Shown: piece after piece, positions 57,744-64,000 of the stretch
How the letters are laid out: each line of letters starts with the position of its first letter
How positions within the stretch are numbered: the first letter of the stretch is position 1
NCBI RefSeq assembly: GCF_030376605.1
Contig: NZ_JARRAE010000007.1
Span: 179,413 to 243,412, forward strand
Direction of reading: 5' to 3'
DNA: 64,000 bases
DNA from: Pseudochrobactrum sp. sp1633
GTDB lineage: Bacteria > Pseudomonadota > Alphaproteobacteria > Rhizobiales > Rhizobiaceae
Notes under the pieces: model-generated
What the model was told of the DNA's origin: nothing
Database searches by the model: none
Seen by the model: the letters and a program-made list of their open reading frames with translations, nothing else
Translations under genes and position numbers: made by a program

Positions 57744-60587
57744 TCAATACCGTTCTGGAGTGGATATGCCCACCGACGGCGTGCCGATATAGTGGGGTTC
57801 GTCAATGGTCTACCATTGATGTTCTGTGAGCTTAAGCGCCCAGACAAAGATCTGAAACGCGCCTATGCTGAGAATCTGTCCGACTACAAGGACGCAGTTC
57901 CTCACCTGTTTCACTTCAACGCCTTTGTCATCCTCGGCAATGGCGACCTGGCCAAATTAGGCTCGATCAGTGCGGATTACGATCACTTCTCGGACTGGCT
58001 AAAGCTGGATGAGTCTGAGCGGCGTGACGAGATGCTGCCGATGGAAGCACTTCTACGCGTGGTCTGTGACAAACGGCGTTTTATGGACCTGTTCGAGAAC
58101 TTCATCTTGTTTGCCGATTCCGCGAATGGTCCGGTGAAAATTCTTGCAAAGAACCATCAGTTTCTCGGCGTCAACCGTGCGGTTGAGGCAGTTGCCAACC
58201 GGAAAGCTCTGGACGGAAAGCTGGGCGTGTTCTGGCACACGCAAGGGTCGGGCAAGTCTTTTTCTATGGCACTGTTCACTCAGAAGGTGCATCGTAAGCT
58301 GGGCGGTGATTACACTTTTCTGGTGCTGACCGACCGGACAGACCTGGACAACCAAATTTACAAGACTTTTGCCAGCGTAGGGCTTGCCAACAACGACAAG
58401 GACCCTTGCCGGGCCGGATCAGCCCAGGAACTGCGGGACTTGCTCGGCCAGCAGAAAAAGGTGATCTTCGGTATGATCCAGAAGTTCACTGATGATCAGG
58501 CTAAAGGTGGCACTTATTCAGGCCGAGACAACATCATTGTGATGACAGACGAAGCGCATCGGTCGCAATATGGCACACTGGCGCTGAACATGCGCAAAGC
58601 GCTGCCCAAGGCGGCATTCATCGGCTTCACAGGAACCCCGCTGTTTTCCAACGATCAAATCACCAAACAGGTCTTCGGCGCCTATCTTTCGACTTATGAC
58701 TTCCAGGACGCCATTGAGGACGGTGCAACGCTACCGCTTTACTACGACGCACGCGGTGACAAATTGCAACTAACAGGCGGTGACCTGAATGAAAAGCTTG
58801 CCCAAGCTATTGCTGATGCAGAGATCGGCGATCCGGATGTTGCAGCGAAGCTCTCAGATGATCTGAAGCGTGAATATCATGTGGTGACTGCCGAGCCTCG
58901 CCTTCGTCATATTGCCAGAGATTTCACCTGGCACTTTTCCTCGAACTGGGAAAGTGGCAAAGCGATGTTCGTTGCCATCGACAAGATCACTGCCGTGCGG
59001 ATGTATAATTTCATCTCCGAAGCTTGGCAGGCACGGATCACGGATCTGGAAAAAGGTCTGGCAAATATTTCCGACGATCAGGAGCGTTTGATCCGTATCC
59101 AGCAGATAGCCTGGATGCGAAAAACCGAGATGGCTGTTGTCGTCAGCGATGAGCAGAATGAGATCAAGAAATTCAAGGACTGGGGTCTCGACATTATCCC
59201 CCATCGCAAGCGGATGAAGGACGGCTTTGTCATTAGTGAGGTCGTTGGGGGTCGCGAGATTGAAAAGCGTCTGGATGTAGAAACTGCCTTCAAGCGCGAA
59301 GACCATCCATTCCGGATCGTAATCGTGTGCGCCATGTGGCTGACTGGCTTTGACGTGCCGTCATTATCTACACTCTACCTGGATAAACCGCTACAGGCGC
59401 ATACCTTAATGCAGGCAATCGCCAGGGCGAACCGGGTCAAGGAAGGCAAGAATAATGGCCTGATCGTTGATTATTGCGGCATTCTGAAGAACCTCCGTAA
59501 AGCATTGGCCACGTTTGCTGGGCACACAGGCGGCAAGGGTCCGCTAGACGAAGGTGGTGACGAACCTGTTATCGATCCGCTCGCCCCTCAAGAAGCGCTA
59601 CTGGGAGAACTTGCGGAGGCTATATATATCGTCCGCGAAGGGCTGCAAGCCGATGGTTTTGCGCTTGAACAACTGCACAGTGCGACTGGATTTGATAAAC
59701 TCAAGGTGCTGAAAGATGCCAAGGAGTTGATCAACACCAATGATGAAACACGCAAGCGGTTTGAGATTTCGGCCCGAGCTGTCTTCCGAAAATACAAATC
59801 CTGCCTGACCTTCCCGGATGTGGAGCGACACAAGCCAGGCTTTCAGGCCATCAATTATATCTACAACTCACTTCAAGAAGACAAGCTGGCCGCCGACACA
59901 TCGGCCATCATTCAGAAGTTGAACGCGATCGTTGGCGAAGCTATCAACATTCGCCCGGATAGTGCTGATGACAAAATCTTCGATATCTCCAAGGTGAACT
60001 TTGACTTGCTTCGCCGTGAATTTGCGAAGAGTGAGCGCAAAGCGAGCGATGTCCAGGACCTTCGGAATGTTCTTGAGGAGCGGCTCGCAAAAATGCTGGC
60101 GGCTAATCCCACCATTGAAGATTTCCAGATTCGTTTTGGCCAGATCATCAACGACTACAATAAAGAAAAAGACAAGAACACTATCGAGGCCACCTTCGAA
60201 GCGCTGATGAGAATTGCAGCAGACCTCGAGGAGGAGGCGCAAAGTCATGTGGCACTGGGGCTGACGCAAGAGCAGAAGCCGATTTTCGACCTACTTATAC
60301 AAGAAGACCTCTCAAAGGAAGAGATCCGGCAGATCAAGGCCGTCTCTGTCGTAGTGCTCAAAGCTATTCAACAGCGTATCGAAGAAGTTCAGGACCTGTT
60401 TGAGAAACAGAGCACTCGCGACGATTTACGGCAGCAGATCTACGACCTGCTTTACGACGACAAGACCGGGCTACCAGTCTCAAAATATAACGAAACAAAT
60501 TTAGATGAGAAGACGGACGTTCTATTTCAGCATTTCATGCATAGCTTCAGGCCGAACGTTAATGCAGGATATACGATGATGCAGTGA
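57744..60587 (+). pseudogene. hsdR: Type I restriction enzyme R subunit (HsdR), N-terminally truncated
   Basis: Some 945 codons in frame without internal stop. The nuclease end starts at once with RRRADIVGFVNGLPLMFCELKR, which keeps the Asp and the ExK. Next come the translocase motifs (HTQGSGKSFSMA, MTDEAHRS, FTGTPLF, AIARANRVKEGKNNGLIVDY) and the C-terminal helical domain ending FQHFMHSFRPNVNAGY. About 100-150 N-terminal residues of a normal HsdR are missing; a TGA at 57741-57743 closes the frame and no start with a ribosome site is seen. GTG 57792 is the first possible start, but it would lose the Asp. No hsdM or hsdS is present. Confidence 0.85.
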
Positions 60588-60589
60588 GC

Positions 60590-60983
60590 TGATCTTCAAA
60601 ATTAGTATAAACAACCGCCTTTTTACTCTTCTCGATATGGTGGACAAGATTGCGCAACCGTAATCGCACCAGCTCGAGTAAAGGCACGGTAATACCTTCC
60701 CACCAATGATCGGAAAGAATATCTAGAATTAGTGCATATTGGGCAGCAATAGACGGAATTGCTGTCTGCTCATCCAGGGCTGATGCTATTTCTGCCAATT
60801 GTTTTTTTAAGCGATCAAATCTTTTAGATCCCTTGAGCAAGGCCAGCTCTAGATTGAGCATGAGAAGATCAAAACGTTTGGCTTCCTCGGCCCCCCCTTC
60901 ATCTCATTAGGTAATGGAGCAACCTGGTTAACCAGCTCTTCGCGCATCGCGTCAGAAAGTGAACTCCAACTAAGCCCAGATAC
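60590..60983 (-). pseudogene. Remnant of a second HsdR (C-terminal part), frameshifted
   Basis: Read on the minus strand: LSDAMREELVNQV, LPNEM, then EEAKRFDLLMLNLELALLKGSKRF, HWWEGITVPLLELVRLRLRNLVHHIEKSKKAVVYTNFED (given by its blocks HWWEGITVPLLE and VYTNFEDQL). These are the C-terminal blocks of another HsdR subtype. The frame breaks at a run of seven C at 60891-60897, and a stop (TGA at 60904-60906) falls in the downstream frame. Upstream parts are gone. It is convergent with the truncated hsdR. Confidence 0.72.
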
Positions 60984-61427
60984 CTAGAGGGACTACTATT
61001 TCGATCGAAAATAATTTTCCAAATTTAAATTTTACTTTATCGGCTGCAGATCGTCATCAATTTTCGATTCAGGACCGGCAATAACGATTAAAGTAGTGAA
61101 ATCTTATTCAGCCCCTAATTCCAATTAAACGAAATGAAAACTTAAAAAACTTTCTTCAAATGCCGCCAAGCGCTCTTTGATTTTGAGTTCCATTTCCCTA
61201 CCTATTTGGCAGACAAGTTGATTTGAATCTCGTAATTAACACTCAAAGTCATTTCTCTATCAAAAATAACGCCTTCTGGAAGCCAAGCTGCTTTGACTGC
61301 AATCAAGCACACTCAACGCGAATTGTCTTCCAAATTTTGTATTTATTGGTAGACAAGGCAGCTTGAACACTACATAAAACAATCAAGATAATTTGTCTCG
61401 CAAGAAAACCGAAATTTGGAAATCAAA
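60984..61427. other. AT-rich gap upstream of fic
   Basis: About 440 bp, no gene. Two loosely related segments (around 61207-61227 and 61350-61372, each with GGcAGACAAG-like text followed by TTGAA) may be operator-like direct repeats in front of fic. Nothing else is clear. Confidence 0.4.
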
Positions 61428-62564
61428 ATGGCTACACATCCAGGACTCGACCTATCAGAGGCTGTAGATTATCATTACGATCAATTTCCCCCGAGCGAAA
61501 TTGATGCTAGTCGCTTGATTATGACAATTGCTTCAGCATCTGCAGCGCTAGCTCGTTATGATCAAATGCTCAAAGGAATGCACAATAGTGAAATTCTTCT
61601 AGCTCCCCTGCGTAATCAAGAGGCCGTTGTATCTTCTCGTATGGAGGGCACAGTAAGCACATTAGATGAAGTGCTTCGATACGAAGCAGATCAGGAAGAA
61701 AGCGGCAACGGCGTCGGTGGAAATTATCGTAACGAAGCTATCGAAGTATTTTTATACAGCCGCGCATTGACAGCCGCACAACGGAGTATCGAGCAGGGAG
61801 CACCGCTTTCTAGCTTTCTCATCAAAAGTGTTCACAAAGTTTTGCTTGGCTTCGGCAGGGGAGCCCATCTATCTCCAGGCGAATTCAAAACCGAACAAAA
61901 CTATCTCGCCGATCGCATGCGGAGAAAAGTGCACTTTATTCCTATGCGTCCGGAACAGCTTAATGATGGTATGGAGAGACTATTTTCATTTATCAATTCA
62001 GATGAATGGCAGATTTTGATAAAGACAGCAGTTGCTCATCTAGAGTTTGAGGCATTACATCCCTTCAAAGATGGAAATGGACGTATCGGCCGCATGTTGA
62101 TTACGCTCATGCTATGGAAATACGGAGCAATTTCTGCACCACATTTCTATATCAGTAGTTACTTTGAAGACCGCAGAGATGAATATATTGATCGCATGCG
62201 GGAGGTATCAAAATCGGGGGCCTGGACAGAATGGACTATCTTCTTCCTGGAAGCACTAGAAGCACAGGCCCAAAAGAATTTGGCTACAGCCGAGCGTATA
62301 CGGGACCTCTATGAAGAGCTTAAGAAAGAGTTTCCGCAGATATTAACCTCACAATGGAGCACTGCCGCGCTGGACTTTTTATTCTCGCGTCCGGTTTTCA
62401 GAAATAACGTGTTCACAACAAAATCAGGTATTCCCGCGACATCAGCACATAGGTTTACTCGTATTCTCGCCGAACGAGGTCTTATTCGCACCCTTGAACC
62501 AGCTGCTGGCCGTCGGCCTGCCCTGTATAGCTTTGAACCGTTATTGCAAATTGTTCGTGAATAG
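61428..62564 (+). CDS. Fic family protein with N-terminal inhibitory motif
   Basis: A 378-residue Fic protein, expected to transfer AMP or another nucleotide moiety to a protein target. The active loop HPFKDGNGRIGR starts at His211. The inhibitory helix motif S/T-x3-E-G/N is present at residues 69-74 (SSRMEG) in the same chain, so this is a self-inhibited class II Fic. The C-terminal 100 residues resemble a winged helix (AHRFTRILAERGLIRTLEPA), as in many bacterial Fic proteins. ATG 61428 is preferred over the upstream TTG. No separate antitoxin gene is seen. Confidence 0.9.
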   Translation: MATHPGLDLSEAVDYHYDQFPPSEIDASRLIMTIASASAALARYDQMLKGMHNSEILLAPLRNQEAVVSSRMEGTVSTLDEVLRYEADQEESGNGVGGNYRNEAIEVFLYSRALTAAQRSIEQGAPLSSFLIKSVHKVLLGFGRGAHLSPGEFKTEQNYLADRMRRKVHFIPMRPEQLNDGMERLFSFINSDEWQILIKTAVAHLEFEALHPFKDGNGRIGRMLITLMLWKYGAISAPHFYISSYFEDRRDEYIDRMREVSKSGAWTEWTIFFLEALEAQAQKNLATAERIRDLYEELKKEFPQILTSQWSTAALDFLFSRPVFRNNVFTTKSGIPATSAHRFTRILAERGLIRTLEPAAGRRPALYSFEPLLQIVRE

Positions 62565-62693
62565 CCACAGCCACGGCGCAATTCTATTCGTGATCTTCTA
62601 CATTTGCCTTCAATACGAATTATCAATGCATCTCTTTGATAAAGTTTGATGGTGTTGAATAACATACAAAGCCATAATCACTTTACTCCCTCA

Positions 62694-62755
62694 CGCACTC
62701 GAAATGCGGCGTGGGGGCAACTCCATCGTGGGTTCGAATCCCACCCTCTCCGCCA
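62694..62755 (+). repeat. Attachment-site repeat, right copy
   Basis: A 62-bp direct copy of the tRNA-Ser 3' end (49200-49261) with one change. It lacks the 5' half, so it is not a tRNA gene. It ends the first element and is at the same time the likely left end of the next one. Confidence 0.93.
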
Positions 62756-62806
62756 ATACATCAAATTAAGCTATTGATTTTATTTAATTTTATTTGCATA
62801 TAAAAA

Positions 62807-62830
62807 TTCAGCCCATCATTCAGCCCATCA
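62807..62830 (+). repeat. Tandem 12-bp direct repeat beside the att copy
   Basis: TTCAGCCCATCA occurs twice in direct succession, about 50 bp from the att core. Short tandem sites at this distance are often arm-type binding sites of a tyrosine integrase or its excisionase. The remaining region up to 63013 holds no gene. Confidence 0.6.
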
Positions 62831-63013
62831 AACTATTTCTACTAAATTCACTCGTTTGCACAATTGTACCTGTAGATAATTAGCCCCTTGCCAAATGATG
62901 CGACCTGAGGTTACCTAATGTCCATAGCGTTCAATAGAGTCGCTCTTTTTCACATCAGCGCATGACGTGCTCCAAACTGATTTCCGTTGCTTAGCAGCGG
63001 GATGGAGTTCGTC

Positions 63014-63403
63014 ATGAGTGCAAATAAATCCCCATCTCTTTTTGATAATAACTCTGAAATTGCTGTAACGAAGCAAGCCGCTCAGAACCCCTATGCCCTC
63101 GCGACAGGGAAAGAGGAACCATACCAAGCCTCCCCGCCACCAGCGCCTGCTAAGCCCGTCCGCAAAGCACCTAACGCTGCAAAAGTGCCAACAGGTTATG
63201 TCACCCCGAGCGCTGAGACCGAAGTTTATCTAACCGCCATACAAGTTTCACAAAGGCTGTCTGTTGGGAAAGCAACTGTCTGGCGCTGGGCCAAATATAA
63301 TGCTGACTTCCCTAAACCTGTCCGTTTAACTCCTGGTGCCACGCGCTGGCGCTTGAGTGATCTCATTGCGTTTGAAACACGCGCGTTGACGGGAGCAGAA
63401 TGA
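63014..63403 (+). CDS. AlpA-like helix-turn-helix regulator / excisionase
   Basis: A 129-residue protein. The last 55 residues form an AlpA/MerR-type DNA-binding domain: YLTAIQVSQRLSVGKATVWRWAKYNADFPKPVRL, then GATRWRLSDLIAFETR (described by its blocks QVSQRLSVGKATVWRW and ATRWRLSDLIAF). The first 75 residues are Pro/Ala-rich and probably unstructured. AlpA proteins activate or assist excision of integrated elements. ATG 63014 has GGAG six bases upstream; the next gene overlaps its stop (ATGA), so they are translated together. Confidence 0.82.
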   Translation: MSANKSPSLFDNNSEIAVTKQAAQNPYALATGKEEPYQASPPPAPAKPVRKAPNAAKVPTGYVTPSAETEVYLTAIQVSQRLSVGKATVWRWAKYNADFPKPVRLTPGATRWRLSDLIAFETRALTGAE

Positions 63404-64000
63404 TGACTGCACCATTGAAAAGCAATACTGAGTACAAAATCAAACGCTCAGCACAAGCACATCTTATTTACACGACAAATGATGTTCTTGAGCTATTTGG
63501 AATCGTACCCAACACTCTGACTGCATGGAAAAAACTGGGCCTACCTTTTGTGCGTAGCACTAGCGATCTTTATTTAGGGCAGGATCTCAGTGGGTTTCAG
63601 AAGTGGAATAAACAAAGACGACGTATCCCGCTGGAAAAAACAGAGGTCTATTGCGTTCACTGTAAACAGAAACATTCTCTACATGATAACGCATACAGCC
63701 TGAGACACTCTGAGGCTGGTAGCGATCACCTGGCTGTTACCTGCCCTATTACCGGTAAAGAGGCGCATCGGTTTGTTTCAGCCAATGAATTAAAGCTCAT
63801 TGAGAAAGAACTTAATCCCAATAACAGAACCGACCAAGACGACTATAATGTCGTTCGGGTTGGCTCTAAAATTGCGATTTCTTCATCACCTGAATCAGCC
63901 ATCATAAATCATGATAACCTTATCTTAAGATACGAGTATCAGACCTATCTCAAACAGGTCGAAGGTTTTTCGATTAAAACCATAACTGCCATACTCCGGC
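63400..64000 (+). CDS. Putative recombinase with HTH and zinc-ribbon-like segment (partial)
   Basis: Starts at ATG 63400 or 63403, overlapping the alpA-like stop, and is open to the window end (about 200 residues seen). The start has a MerR-like helix-turn-helix (DVLELFGIVPNTLTAWKKLG). A possible zinc ribbon follows (YCVHCKQKHS, then VTCPITGKEAH). The visible end, LRYEYQTYLKQVEGFSIKTI, resembles the first helices of a tyrosine recombinase core-binding domain. The recombinase reading is an inference from that end and the gene's place beside alpA and att. Confidence 0.5.
   Translation, partial: MMTAPLKSNTEYKIKRSAQAHLIYTTNDVLELFGIVPNTLTAWKKLGLPFVRSTSDLYLGQDLSGFQKWNKQRRRIPLEKTEVYCVHCKQKHSLHDNAYSLRHSEAGSDHLAVTCPITGKEAHRFVSANELKLIEKELNPNNRTDQDDYNVVRVGSKIAISSSPESAIINHDNLILRYEYQTYLKQVEGFSIKTITAILR

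Larger units (their letters stand above)
49262..62755. mobile_element. Integrated element in tRNA-Ser with defence-type cargo
   Basis: About 13.5 kb bounded by the 62-bp direct repeats. It is visibly more AT-rich than the flanking core genes, with one 180-bp stretch (54961-55140) holding only 29 G or C. It contains a tyrosine integrase, a serine resolvase, three PD-(D/E)XK nuclease-like genes, two broken hsdR genes, a Fic gene, and fragments of other integrase genes. No conjugation or phage structural genes are present, so it is a genomic island, mobilisable at most. The mixture of remnants suggests several rounds of insertion and loss. Confidence 0.88.
62756..64000. mobile_element. Start of a second integrated element (incomplete)
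   Basis: Immediately right of the second att copy come tandem 12-bp repeats, an AlpA-like gene and a putative recombinase gene that leaves the window. This is the order expected at the integrase end of an island. The right border must lie outside the window, where a third copy of the tRNA 3' end can be expected. Confidence 0.6.

Overview
The window looks like an alphaproteobacterial chromosome of the Rhizobiales, most likely Brucellaceae or a close relative. Support: the runs leuS-lptE, htpX-rsmB-heparinase-purH, ffh-chorismate mutase-rpsP and rppH-ctpA-envC-rlmH-rsfS-nadD-proA-proB-obgE-rpmA-rplU; the ~1,600-residue NAD-glutamate dehydrogenase; an SDHAF4-like protein; and Rhizobiales-type intergenic repeats. 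The genus cannot be fixed from this window.

Positions 1-49,171 are ordinary core genome. From left to right it holds: LPS export and leucyl-tRNA synthesis; PLP homeostasis; acetyl-CoA synthetase behind a long structured leader; membrane quality control (htpX) and rRNA methylation (rsmB); purine synthesis; a UMF1-type transporter; NAD-GDH; the lemA/TPM-domain cluster; rpsP, chorismate mutase and SRP54; a lytic transglycosylase; a small DnaB-like ATPase; carbonic anhydrase; pyridoxal kinase; methylmalonate-semialdehyde dehydrogenase divergent from a LysR regulator; an HWE sensor kinase; and a long minus-strand run for RNA decapping, peptidoglycan maintenance, ribosome maturation, NAD and proline synthesis and ribosomal proteins L21 and L27. 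Many of these genes end at clear intrinsic terminators.

At 49,172 a tRNA-Ser(CGA) gene marks the start of accessory DNA. Its last 62 bp recur at 62,694-62,755 with one mismatch, which delimits an integrated element of about 13.5 kb. The element is a mosaic. It carries three different stand-alone PD-(D/E)XK nuclease-like genes, a complete tyrosine integrase, an unrecognised protein with an endonuclease III-type four-cysteine motif, a serine resolvase, an N-terminally cut type I restriction HsdR, a frameshifted remnant of a second HsdR on the other strand, and a Fic protein. Two 5' fragments of integrase genes sit at the 3' ends of nuclease genes 2 and 3, which suggests stepwise replacement of defence cargo next to integrase genes.

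Beyond the second att copy, from 62,756, a second element seems to begin. It has an AlpA-like excisionase/regulator and the start of a protein with a helix-turn-helix, a zinc-ribbon-like segment and what may be a recombinase arm, and it runs off the window. The tRNA-Ser 3' end therefore appears to be a tandem integration site.

The best candidates for something undescribed are the nuclease/integrase-fragment mosaic (49.4-54.7 kb), the iron-sulfur-motif protein at 55.2 kb, and two structured non-coding regions (upstream of acs and upstream of ffh).
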